A DNA stretch of 64,000 nt from UBA7672 sp965279205. GTDB taxonomy: Bacteria; Pseudomonadota; Alphaproteobacteria; Caulobacterales; Hyphomonadaceae. Under the pieces are notes generated by a model, which did no database searches, had not been told where the DNA came from, and worked only from the letters and a program-made list of their open reading frames with translations. The stretch's first letter is position 1. Every line of letters starts with the position of its first letter. The translations under genes were made by a program, and so were the position numbers. The stretch covers positions 558,001 to 622,000 of the forward strand of contig OZ257144.1 in the NCBI GenBank assembly GCA_965279205.1, given 5' to 3'. Of this stretch, positions 15,878 through 25,861 are shown in pieces.

Positions 15878-18800
15878 CGCAACGCCGCCCTCCTTATGGC
15901 TGGGCGATCCGCCTCTCGCTGGCGGGTGCGGCGGCTCTTGGTGTCGTGTCGCCCGCGTGGGCCGACCGCCCCGTGCAGCTGACATACAAGGAAAACCCCG
16001 GCTACGCGCGAATCACCGCCAAATGGGGCGATGGCGACGAGACGGCGCCGAAGATCAAGGCTTCGGTGTCGAACCAGGTCCTGATTCTTACCTTCGACGA
16101 GAAAGTCACGATCGACCTTGGCAAGCTGAAGGACAGCCTGCCGAGCTGGGCCGCGGTCACCTTCATGGATCCCGACGGCATGACGGCTCGCATCGGCCTG
16201 AAGCAAGCGCCGCGTCTTGCTGTGTCCACCTCGGTCGATCTCACCGCCGTCGATCTCATTCCGGAATCGGCGACCGCCACGCCGCCGAAGATCGTCTCTC
16301 CGCTCGCTGCAAAGCGCGCCGCCGAAGCCGAAGCCAAACGGGTCGCCGCCTTGCCGCCGCCGGTAGCGACCGAACCTCTGGAAGTACGCGGCAGCCATTC
16401 GGGCGAATCCTCTCGCGTCGCCTTCTACTGGTCAGCGCGCGTCAACTACAAGGTCGTCGGTCAGGGCGAGGGCACGCTCAAGCTGCAGTTTGCAAAGCAG
16501 GCCAAACCCGATCTCGCCTACCTGCATATCTCGCCGCCGCCGAACCTTGCCGATTTTCAGGGCGAGAACACGCCGCGCGGCTATGTCGTCACCATCACCT
16601 CGAAGGACAAGCTGCCGATCAAGCACTTTCTCGAGGGCGATATCCTGGTCGTCGACATCACCCGGCCCGCTCCGCCGGAGGTCGCGAAGAACGACGCCGG
16701 CGCCCCGACAAAGCCCGCCGCCGCAAAGCCCCAGCCGGTTGCCGCCAAGCCGAAGGCCGAAGAGGCGCCGATCCTGCTCGCGCCACCCAAGCAGATCCTC
16801 AAGAGCGACGAGGCGCGCGTAACCGAAGCCGTCGAGCTCGCCGCGTCCAGCGCGAAGGCGCAAGCCGACGCCCGACTCGGCGGGCCTGAGCGCGTCACCG
16901 AGATGTCGAGCAACTGGGTCGATCCCGCGCCGCGCAATGGCATCGTCGACGTCAAGATGGCGTCGCTCGCCAACGGTCTCGAACTTAAGGTTCCCTTCGC
17001 GGCGCCTGCGCCGGCTGCGGTGTTCTCGCGCGGCTCGGCCGTGTGGGCCGTGTTCGCCGCCAATGCCGATCTGAAGGTCGACCAGACAACGCTTCCCGCC
17101 GGCTATCGCGTGCGCACCATGCGTACGAAGAACGCCACGCTGATGCGGCTGGAAACGCCCAAGGGCATCATCGTTTCCGCCGAGATGGACGAATCGGTCT
17201 GGACGATCCGTTTAGCGCCGACCGCAATCAAGCCGCAGCGCTTCTTGAAGCCGGAACGCAAGGCCACGGACAATGGCCGCGCCCGCATCGAGACGATGCT
17301 GGTTGGCGCCACGGGTCTCGTCTGGTTCGAGGATCCGGTGATCGGCGACATGGTTGCCGCCGCGGTGTCCTATGGACCTTCGTCGGCATCGCCAACGCCG
17401 CGCGATTTCGTGGAGGCATCGCTCCCTGCAACCGCCCATGGCCTCGCTATTGCCCCCAAGTCCGATGATGTCCTCGTCACGATCGAGGGCGAACGCGTCG
17501 TCGTATCTATGGCTGCCGACGGTCAGAACGCGCCAGCGCCTTCACCGGTGATGGCGGCTTTGCCGCGCGTCTCCGCCAATCCCGCCTTCATCGATTTTGT
17601 CGGCTGGGGCGCCGCCAAGGGCGATGTCTACTTCCAGCAGCTCGACAAGCTGCAGTTGGCCTCCGCCACGATCGATCCCGCAACACCGCCTGGCGCGACC
17701 GCCGCTCTCGATCTTGCCCGCTTCTATCTGGGCCATGAACAGGCGTTTGAAGCGCTTGGTATCCTGAAGGTCGCGGCGATGGACCGCCCGGAACTGGAAC
17801 AGGATCCGGAATACCTCGGCCTACGCGGCGCTGCGAACTACATGACCGGCCGGCTTAAGGCCGCCGACGATGATCTTTCCAAAGGTCCTCTCCGTGGTCA
17901 TGCATCCGCAACGCTCTGGCGCGCGATGATCGCGGCAAGGCGCGCCGAATGGGAGCGGGCGGGGGAGTTCTTTCGCGACTCCGACAAGCAGATCCATCTC
18001 TATGCCTCGGCGAAGTCCGCCGAGTTTGCCGCCGCCTGGGCCGAGACGGCGCTTCACGTCAACGACTACGAAACGGCGCGCCGCCAGGCCGAGGATGCCG
18101 TCTCCGATGGCGATCGCGAGACAAAGGAACGCGGCAAGCTGGTGCTTGCCTTGCTGAAAGCGGTCATCGACGGACCCGCCGCCGCCTATGACGACCTTGC
18201 GCGCCTTGCCAAGACTGCCGTCGAACCCGTGGCTGTTCGCGCCGAACTCAAGCGTCTCGAACTCGGCGTGCCCGCCGGCAAACTCACCGCCAACGAAGCG
18301 GCGGGCGATCTCGAAATCCTGCGTTTCCGCTGGCGCGGCGATGAGGTCGAGATGGCGACCGTCGGCATCCTCGCCGACCAGTACATGCGTGTTGGCCGCT
18401 TCCGCGACGCCCTGCTGCTGGCGCAATCCACCGCACTGCGCGACGCCAGCGCGCCCGGCGCCCGCGAGCTGCGCATCAAGGTCGCGGAATACTTCCGCCG
18501 CCTCTTTCTAAATGGCGAGGCCGACCGGCTCGATCCGATCCAGTCCGTCGCCCTGTTCTATGAATTCGACGACGACCTGATGCCCATCGGTCCCGACGGC
18601 GACCAGATGGTGCGCAAGCTCGCCCAGCGCCTCGTCGCCTTCGACCTGCTCGAGCCAGCCAGCCAGCTGCTGCAATACCAGGTCGACAACCGCATTCGCG
18701 GCATTGGCAAGTCCGTCGTCGCTGTCGATCTTGCGACCATCTATCTGTGGGACAAGCGCCCGGAGAAGGCGCTTGCGGCGATCAACGCCACGCGCCAACC

Positions 18801-19374
18801 GCAGCTGCCGAAGGACCTTGCGCTGGAACGCCGCCTCCTTGAGGCCGCCGCCTATCGCGACCTCAACCAGTTCGACCATGTGATCGAACTCGTCGAGCCG
18901 CTCGAAGGCCCCGAAGCAAAATCTCTTCTTGCTGACGCTTACTGGCGCAACCGCAAATGGCCGGACGCGGCCAAGGCAATGGCGGCGATGCTTCCGCCCG
19001 TGGGTCAGGCCTCGCCCAAGAACGCCGACCTTCTCTTCAAGACCGCGATTGCTGCGCGCATGGGCAAGGACGCTGGCCTCCTCTCCGAGCTGCGCCGCTA
19101 CGCCGCCATCATGCAGGGCAATCCGAACAAGGCGAGCTTCGACCTGATCACCGCGCAGACCGACATCAGCGGCGCGGCGCTCTCCGAAGCCGTGCGCCGC
19201 CTCGCCGACGCGCCCAATGTCGATGCGTTTGCGGCAGCGATGAAACAGCGCTTCGAGAAGCCGAAGACGGCGCCTGCCGCGCCAAAGCCAGCTGCTCCGA
19301 CTGCGACCGCCGCAGCGCCGCCCACGGCGCAGAGCGCGGCTGCCAAGCCTGCGGCATCCGGCGGTGCGCCCTAG
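15874..19374 (+). CDS. Very large secreted TPR-repeat protein of the flagellar operon
   Basis: A 1166-residue exported protein. It starts at GTG 15874, overlapping the motE stop (GTGA). A Sec signal peptide (L-S-L-A-G-A-A-A-L-G-V-V-S-P-A-W-A, cut near residue 31) leads into two beta-rich segments (about 32-130 and 170-270), an Ala/Pro/Lys linker, a third beta domain (about 350-570), and then about 500 residues of helical TPR-like repeats (L-D-L-A-R-F-Y-L-G-H-E-Q-A-F-E-A-L, A-I-Y-L-W-D-K-R-P-E-K-A-L-A, and A-D-A-Y-W-R-N-R-K-W-P-D-A-A). The tail is Pro/Ala/Thr rich. Large TPR proteins occur next to motE in related bacteria; a periplasmic scaffold for the motor is a reasonable inference, but no function is established. 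Its stop shares CTAG with ttcA on the other strand. Confidence 0.85.
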   Translation: MTQRRPPYGWAIRLSLAGAAALGVVSPAWADRPVQLTYKENPGYARITAKWGDGDETAPKIKASVSNQVLILTFDEKVTIDLGKLKDSLPSWAAVTFMDPDGMTARIGLKQAPRLAVSTSVDLTAVDLIPESATATPPKIVSPLAAKRAAEAEAKRVAALPPPVATEPLEVRGSHSGESSRVAFYWSARVNYKVVGQGEGTLKLQFAKQAKPDLAYLHISPPPNLADFQGENTPRGYVVTITSKDKLPIKHFLEGDILVVDITRPAPPEVAKNDAGAPTKPAAAKPQPVAAKPKAEEAPILLAPPKQILKSDEARVTEAVELAASSAKAQADARLGGPERVTEMSSNWVDPAPRNGIVDVKMASLANGLELKVPFAAPAPAAVFSRGSAVWAVFAANADLKVDQTTLPAGYRVRTMRTKNATLMRLETPKGIIVSAEMDESVWTIRLAPTAIKPQRFLKPERKATDNGRARIETMLVGATGLVWFEDPVIGDMVAAAVSYGPSSASPTPRDFVEASLPATAHGLAIAPKSDDVLVTIEGERVVVSMAADGQNAPAPSPVMAALPRVSANPAFIDFVGWGAAKGDVYFQQLDKLQLASATIDPATPPGATAALDLARFYLGHEQAFEALGILKVAAMDRPELEQDPEYLGLRGAANYMTGRLKAADDDLSKGPLRGHASATLWRAMIAARRAEWERAGEFFRDSDKQIHLYASAKSAEFAAAWAETALHVNDYETARRQAEDAVSDGDRETKERGKLVLALLKAVIDGPAAAYDDLARLAKTAVEPVAVRAELKRLELGVPAGKLTANEAAGDLEILRFRWRGDEVEMATVGILADQYMRVGRFRDALLLAQSTALRDASAPGARELRIKVAEYFRRLFLNGEADRLDPIQSVALFYEFDDDLMPIGPDGDQMVRKLAQRLVAFDLLEPASQLLQYQVDNRIRGIGKSVVAVDLATIYLWDKRPEKALAAINATRQPQLPKDLALERRLLEAAAYRDLNQFDHVIELVEPLEGPEAKSLLADAYWRNRKWPDAAKAMAAMLPPVGQASPKNADLLFKTAIAARMGKDAGLLSELRRYAAIMQGNPNKASFDLITAQTDISGAALSEAVRRLADAPNVDAFAAAMKQRFEKPKTAPAAPKPAAPTATAAAPPTAQSAAAKPAASGGAP

Positions 19375-20321
19375 AGCCCGTCGTCCTTCGTCCCCGGCGC
19401 ACCGAGTTCAAGGCCTTCGAAATCGAACAGCTCGCCATCGACCAGATGCGATGGCCGCACATGGCTCAGCGCCCGCGCCATTGTCTGCCGCTTGCCGGGA
19501 TTGCGCTTTTCCCACTCGTCCAGCATCGACTTGATCTGCATCCGCTGCAGGCCTTCCTGCGATCCGCAGAGATTGCAGGGGATGATCGGAAACTGCATGT
19601 GCGCAGCGAATTTCCGGATGTCGTCCTCCACGCATCCGATCAGCGGGCGCAACACGAAGAGATCGCCGGCATCGTTGACCAGCTTCGGCGGCATCGCAGC
19701 TAGTCGTCCGCCATGCAGGAAGTTCAGCATGAAGGTTTCCAGCGAGTCGTCGCGATGGTGACCCAGCACCACCGCCTCGCAGCCTTCCTCACGCGCCACG
19801 CGATAGAGGATGCCACGCCGCAGCCGCGAGCACAGGGAGCAGTAGGTGTTCGACGCAGGCACTTTCTCCGTCACCACGGAATAGGTGTCCTGCATGATGA
19901 TCCGGTGAGGAACGCCGACGCGTGCGAGATACTCCGGCAGCACGTGCTTCGGAAAACCAGGCTGTCCCTGGTCGAGATTGCAGGCGAGCAGGTCGACCGG
20001 CAGCGCGCCTTGCCATTGCAGGTCGAGCAGAACGGCGAGCAGAGTGTAGCTGTCCTTGCCGCCCGACAGGCAGACCAGCCAGCGCGGCCGCTTCTGCGCA
20101 TCCGGCTTCACCATGCCATAGGCGCGAATCGCTTCCTGCGTCTGGCGCACCAGCCGCTTGCGCAGCTTGCGAAAGCTGACGCTCTGCGGCGCATCGGCGA
20201 ACACCGGATGCAGCGGGGAAAACGCCTCCGCTTCGCTGTCTTCGCCAATCAGGTTGAGGTCGTCGGCCATTCCGGGTTCCATCACGTCGTCGGGCTTGTA
20301 GAGCCTTTCTCTCGCAGTCAA
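19371..20321 (-). CDS. ttcA: tRNA 2-thiocytidine biosynthesis protein TtcA
   Basis: TtcA adds sulfur to C32 of certain tRNAs, using ATP and an Fe-S cluster. The 316-residue protein has the PP-loop S-G-G-K-D-S-Y-T-L-L (about residues 86-95), the Fe-S pair C-S-L-C (about 163-166) and a third C in C-N-L-C-G, plus the H-H-R-D-D-S-L-E-T motif. The frame begins at a TTG with GAGGGG six bases upstream; ATGs 13 and 17 codons inside are possible alternative starts, and the true one is uncertain. The stop shares the four bases CTAG with the convergent TPR gene. Confidence 0.93.
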   Translation of the reverse strand: MTARERLYKPDDVMEPGMADDLNLIGEDSEAEAFSPLHPVFADAPQSVSFRKLRKRLVRQTQEAIRAYGMVKPDAQKRPRWLVCLSGGKDSYTLLAVLLDLQWQGALPVDLLACNLDQGQPGFPKHVLPEYLARVGVPHRIIMQDTYSVVTEKVPASNTYCSLCSRLRRGILYRVAREEGCEAVVLGHHRDDSLETFMLNFLHGGRLAAMPPKLVNDAGDLFVLRPLIGCVEDDIRKFAAHMQFPIIPCNLCGSQEGLQRMQIKSMLDEWEKRNPGKRQTMARALSHVRPSHLVDGELFDFEGLELGAPGTKDDGL

Positions 20322-20433
20322 AAGGCGCCCCTCACACGAGCGTGTGTCCGCCGTGCTTACAGGCGCGCCAGTCCGCGGCTATAAGCCCCGCAGAGACTGG
20401 CCGGTGAGCCAGCCAATCCCGGGGAGGGAACCC

Positions 20434-21975
<1,542 letters not shown>

Positions 21976-21995
21976 GTCTGGGCGTGCTCACCGGT

Positions 21996-23075
21996 CTAAG
22001 CCGCGATAACTCCGGCAGGCTGGGGTCCCACATAGGTGGACGCCGGCCGCACCAACCGGTTGGTCGACAGCTGTTCGCGTGCGTGCGCGATCCAGCCCGT
22101 CACGCGTCCGCAGGCGAACAGGCAGGTGAACAGGCCGCGCGGCGCGCCGAGCGCTTCGAGCAGGATGGCCGTGTAGTATTCGACATTGGTGTCCAGCTTG
22201 CGGTCCGGCTTTTCCGTCGCGAGCCGCTGCAGGATGCGTCCCTCAATCGCCTGCGCCAGCGCAAGCCGCCCGGAACTCGCAGGCAGGGTGTGCACCACGC
22301 GCTTGAGCACGTCCGCGCGCGGATCGCGTGTTCGATAGACGCGATGTCCGAAGCCCATCAGCCGCTCGCCCCGATCCAGCGCCGATCGTATCCACGTTTC
22401 GGCTCGATCAGCCGCCCCGATGCCGTCCAGCATGTCCAGCACCGGCCGCGGCGCGCCGCCATGCAATGGCCCCTTCAGGGCCGACAGCGCCGCTATCACC
22501 GCTGATCCCAGCCCGGCACGGGTTGAGGCAACGCAACGCGACACGAAGGTCGAGGCGTTGAGGCCGTGATCGGAGATCGTGACGAGATAGGCATCCAGCG
22601 CCCGCGCCTCCTCGAATGACGGCGCAACGCCCCGGATCATGCGCAGCAGGTCCGCGCCATGCTGCGCACTGGCGTCCGGCGCCAGCGGGGTTTGTCCGGC
22701 CTTGAGCCGCGCAATGGCCCCGGTTGCAACAGCGACCGTCGCCGCAAGATCGATCGCGGATGCGAGGTCATGGCCATCTGGCGCCAGCGCCAGAGCCGCG
22801 CGCAAGCTCTCGACCTCGGGAAGTTTCGCCAGTCTGGGAAAATCAGGCTTCAGCCGGTCGAACGCCACGATTCGCGCCGCGCCGAGCGACGCCCGCAGAT
22901 TGGACAGGTCGTCATCGAAGAAACCACTCCAGAGATGCGCCGCCGTGCCCTCGAAATCGAAGTCGCGCGCGAGGTCCTCGACGTCCTTGCCGCGAATGAT
23001 CAGCCGGCCTTCCGCGCCCTGCACGTCTGACAGCACCGTCTCGGCGGCGACGACTTTTTCGAGACCCGCGTCCAT
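21996..23075 (-). CDS. Citrate synthase family protein
   Basis: A 359-residue short type-I-like citrate/2-methylcitrate synthase. Visible active-site elements are L-K-G-P-L-H-G-G-A (first catalytic His), G-F-G-H-R-V-Y-R-T-R-D-P-R-A (second His and Arg) and N-V-E-Y-Y-T-A-I-L, where the third catalytic residue is normally Asp (N-V-D-F-Y) but here is Glu. It condenses an acyl-CoA with oxaloacetate; whether acetyl-CoA or propionyl-CoA is used cannot be told. It is transcribed divergently from a helix-turn-helix/citrate-synthase fusion, 88 bases away. GGGAG precedes the ATG. Confidence 0.88.
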   Translation of the reverse strand: MDAGLEKVVAAETVLSDVQGAEGRLIIRGKDVEDLARDFDFEGTAAHLWSGFFDDDLSNLRASLGAARIVAFDRLKPDFPRLAKLPEVESLRAALALAPDGHDLASAIDLAATVAVATGAIARLKAGQTPLAPDASAQHGADLLRMIRGVAPSFEEARALDAYLVTISDHGLNASTFVSRCVASTRAGLGSAVIAALSALKGPLHGGAPRPVLDMLDGIGAADRAETWIRSALDRGERLMGFGHRVYRTRDPRADVLKRVVHTLPASSGRLALAQAIEGRILQRLATEKPDRKLDTNVEYYTAILLEALGAPRGLFTCLFACGRVTGWIAHAREQLSTNRLVRPASTYVGPQPAGVIAA

Positions 23076-23132
23076 CGAACACTCCCTGGTTGACGCATTC
23101 CAGATGGAGGTTCAGGGTCCATATCGTCAAGA

Positions 23133-23149
23133 TTGATCAATATAATCAA
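23133..23149. promoter_or_regulatory. Candidate operator between the two citrate-synthase genes
   Basis: An AT-rich inverted repeat, TTGAT-caatata-ATCAA, stands out in an otherwise GC-rich gap between the divergent genes, 15 bases before the fusion protein. The left arm is itself part of TTGATCAA, and a further TCAA-ga-TTGA overlaps it on the left. The neighbouring fusion protein has a DNA-binding head, so autoregulation and control of the partner from this site is a natural guess. Confidence 0.4.
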
Positions 23150-23163
23150 CTTATGAGACAACT

Positions 23164-24297
23164 ATGGACTGGATCAGCACCAGCGACGCCCTTTCCGAGC
23201 TCAGCGTCCAGCGCCAGACGCTCTATGCCTATGTCAGCCGCGGCCTGATCCGCGCCAAGGCGGATGACGGCGATCCGCGCCGCAGCGTCTATTCGTCAGG
23301 CGACATCCGGAAGCTTCGTGGCCGCAAGCGCGGGGCCCGCCGCCGCTCCGAAGTCGCTGCCGGCGCCATCGCCTGGGGCGAACCTGTTCTTGAAAGCGCG
23401 CTCTCCACCGTTCGTGACGGCCAGCTCATCTATCGCGGGAAGTCCGCAGCCGATCTTGCCGCCAGGGCGACGCTCGAGGATGTGGCGCGACTGCTGTGGA
23501 AGGATGGCGGTGCGCTCTCCGCCGAACGTCTCCGCAAGCCGATCGCCGGTGAAACGCCGAAAGCACGCGCTTTCGCATTTCTCTCCCAGCGGGCAGGGCA
23601 GGACCCGCCCAGCCTCGGCCGCAGCCCGACTGCACTTCGCGCAGACGCATGGTCGATTCTCTCAGGCTTTGCCGACGTTCTTGCAGGATCGGCCGGACAG
23701 GGCGCGTTGCATGAGCGTCTTGCCGCAACGTGGAAGCTCAATGCGCGCGGCGCCTCCATCGTCCGCCGTGCCCTCGTGCTGATGGCCGACCATGAACTCA
23801 ATCCGTCGACCTTCGCTATCCGCATCGCCGCATCAACTGGCGCGCCGCTTGCCGCCTGTGCGCTTGCCGGTCTCTCGACGCTTGCGGGTCCACTGCACGG
23901 CGAAGCGCCGGTGCGCGCGCTTGCCCAGCTGGATCGCCTGCTGGCTTCTTCCAACATGGCTGCTGAGGTGAAAGCCATGATCGCACGCGGCGATCACATC
24001 GCCGGCTGGTCGCATCCGCTCTATCCCGACGGCGACATCCGCGCGCTCAATCTGCTGGCCGCTCTCAAGCCCCGCGCGCCGATCGCCAAAGCCATGCAGG
24101 CGATCGAAAGGGAAACCGGCGACAAGCCCAATTGCGATGCGGCGCTTGCCGCAATGACACGCGAACTTGGCCTGCCGGACGAAGCGACCTTCTCGATCTT
24201 CGCGCTTGCGCGCATGGTCGGCTGGCTCGCCCACGCGATGGAACAGCGCGAGACCGGCCGCATCATTCGCCCCCGCGCTCGCTATACCGGCGACTAG
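23164..24297 (+). CDS. Helix-turn-helix / citrate-synthase fusion protein
   Basis: A 377-residue protein. Residues 1-60 form a MerR-like winged helix-turn-helix (S-T-S-D-A-L-S-E-L-S-V-Q-R-Q-T-L-Y-A-Y-V-S-R-G-L-I and a wing, V-Y-S-S-G-D-I-R-K-L). The rest is a citrate synthase: L-A-G-P-L-H-G-E-A-P (His), G-W-S-H-P-L-Y (second His, with the usual Arg of G-F-G-H-R-V-Y replaced by Pro), and N-C-D-A-A-L-A (catalytic Asp kept). It may be an active enzyme that also binds DNA, or an enzyme-derived sensor. There is no strong ribosome site before the ATG. Related fusions occur next to a plain citrate synthase in other alphaproteobacteria. Confidence 0.88.
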   Translation: MDWISTSDALSELSVQRQTLYAYVSRGLIRAKADDGDPRRSVYSSGDIRKLRGRKRGARRRSEVAAGAIAWGEPVLESALSTVRDGQLIYRGKSAADLAARATLEDVARLLWKDGGALSAERLRKPIAGETPKARAFAFLSQRAGQDPPSLGRSPTALRADAWSILSGFADVLAGSAGQGALHERLAATWKLNARGASIVRRALVLMADHELNPSTFAIRIAASTGAPLAACALAGLSTLAGPLHGEAPVRALAQLDRLLASSNMAAEVKAMIARGDHIAGWSHPLYPDGDIRALNLLAALKPRAPIAKAMQAIERETGDKPNCDAALAAMTRELGLPDEATFSIFALARMVGWLAHAMEQRETGRIIRPRARYTGD

Positions 24298-24419
24298 CTC
24301 GATAAACGCTGCGTTCAGCCTGCTTTCACGGGACATCTTGATACAAATCCCTCGGCCCCGGACATACTTTCTGGCCTCGGCCGGCCTAGTCTCAATGCAA
24401 CGATCACGGAGGCTGCCCC

Positions 24420-25859
24420 ATGTCCCAGCTCCAAGCCGCCATCGCCGCGACCCGTTTCGGCATGGGCGCGCGTCCCGGCGACATCGAGGCTGCCGCTTCC
24501 GATCCGCGCGGCTGGCTGAAGGCCCAGATCCGCGCGAGCGCCGCGACCATCCCCGACGCAGGTCTGCTCTCGGCAAAACAGGTGTTCGAGTCGCGCTTCG
24601 ACACTTATGGCGACATGCCTCCACCGGGCGCCCAGGGCCAGGCGCTCCAGTCCGCCGACCAGCAGAAGATTCTGCAACAGGTTCAGCGCGAGGCGCGCGA
24701 AGGTCTCGCCAAGGAGGTGGAGGCCCGGGCTCGTCATGCTGCGTCCACGCCCAACTCGTTTGCCGAACGCTGGCTGCGCTTCTGGTCCAATCATTTCACC
24801 GTCGCCGCGCGCAACGCCCAGCTGATCGGCCTGGTCGGCCCGTTCGAGCGCGAGGCGCTTCGGCCCCATGTCTTCTCCGGCTTCCAGACCCTTCTCGCCC
24901 ACGCCACCTTCCATCCGGGCATGCTGGTCTATCTCGACGCCAACCGCTCGATTGGCCCATCCACCCTGGCCGCGACGCGCCGCGACGCCGGCCTCAACGA
25001 GAATCTCGCGCGCGAGATCATGGAGCTGCACACGCTCGGTGTTGGCTCCGGCTATGCGCAGGCCGACATCATCGAATTCGCAAAGGCGCTGACGGGCTGG
25101 ACAGTCGGCAATCCGCAGACCGCGCGCCTGATGTCCGCCGGTCTGGGGCAGGGACGCGGCAAGGGTGGCAAACAGGCCAACGATCTTGCTGATCGCCTCG
25201 GCGAAGTGATCTTCGTCGAACCACTGCATGAGCCCGGCGCGCGCTCCGTGCTCGGCAAGAGCTATGGCGGCGCTGCAAAGATCCAGGCCGGCGCCATTCT
25301 CGACGATCTCGCCCGCCGCCCGGCAACCGCGCGCCACATCGCAACCAAGCTTGCCCGCCATTTCGTCGCCGACCAGCCGCCGGCTTCGGCCATTGCCAAG
25401 CTCGAAGCCGCCTTCACCAAATCCGGCGGCGATCTTTCGGCAATGGCGCGCGCCGTGGTCGATCTCGATGAGGCCTGGGCGGAGACCCCTCAGAAGTTCA
25501 AGACGCCGGAAGAGCTGCTCGTCTCCGCCGCCCGCGCTGCCGGGCCGCAGGCGACCTTCGGCGGCAACCAGCGCCAGGTCTACACATCGCTCGCGCAGCA
25601 GCCTTTCGGCGCGCCATCGCCAGCCGGTTGGCCAGACGACACAGCCTCCTGGTCCGGCGCCGATGCGATCAACAAGAGGCTCGAATGGGCCAATGCTGTC
25701 TCCCGCCGCATGGCACGTGGCGAAACACCGAGCGAGTTCCTCGATCGCGCTCTTGGTCCGATCGCCAGTGACACGACCCGCAAGGCAGTCGCGCGCGCCG
25801 AAAGCGCAGAGCAGGGCTTCACGCTCGCCCTGATGTCTCCTGAATTCCAGCGGAGGTAG
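24420..25859 (+). CDS. DUF1800 family protein
   Basis: A 479-residue protein of the DUF1800 family, recognised from F-G-M-G-A-R-P-G-D at the start, E-R-W-L-R-F-W-S-N-H-F-T-V, N-E-N-L-A-R-E-I-M-E-L-H-T-L-G-V-G-S-G-Y and F-A-K-A-L-T-G-W-T. The family is always found paired with a DUF1501 protein, as here: the stop and the next start are 2 bases apart. DUF1800/DUF1501 pairs are common but have no assigned biochemical role. There is no clear signal peptide on this partner. GGAGG (24409-24413) precedes the ATG. Confidence 0.9.
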   Translation: MSQLQAAIAATRFGMGARPGDIEAAASDPRGWLKAQIRASAATIPDAGLLSAKQVFESRFDTYGDMPPPGAQGQALQSADQQKILQQVQREAREGLAKEVEARARHAASTPNSFAERWLRFWSNHFTVAARNAQLIGLVGPFEREALRPHVFSGFQTLLAHATFHPGMLVYLDANRSIGPSTLAATRRDAGLNENLAREIMELHTLGVGSGYAQADIIEFAKALTGWTVGNPQTARLMSAGLGQGRGKGGKQANDLADRLGEVIFVEPLHEPGARSVLGKSYGGAAKIQAGAILDDLARRPATARHIATKLARHFVADQPPASAIAKLEAAFTKSGGDLSAMARAVVDLDEAWAETPQKFKTPEELLVSAARAAGPQATFGGNQRQVYTSLAQQPFGAPSPAGWPDDTASWSGADAINKRLEWANAVSRRMARGETPSEFLDRALGPIASDTTRKAVARAESAEQGFTLALMSPEFQRR

Positions 25860-25861
25860 TG

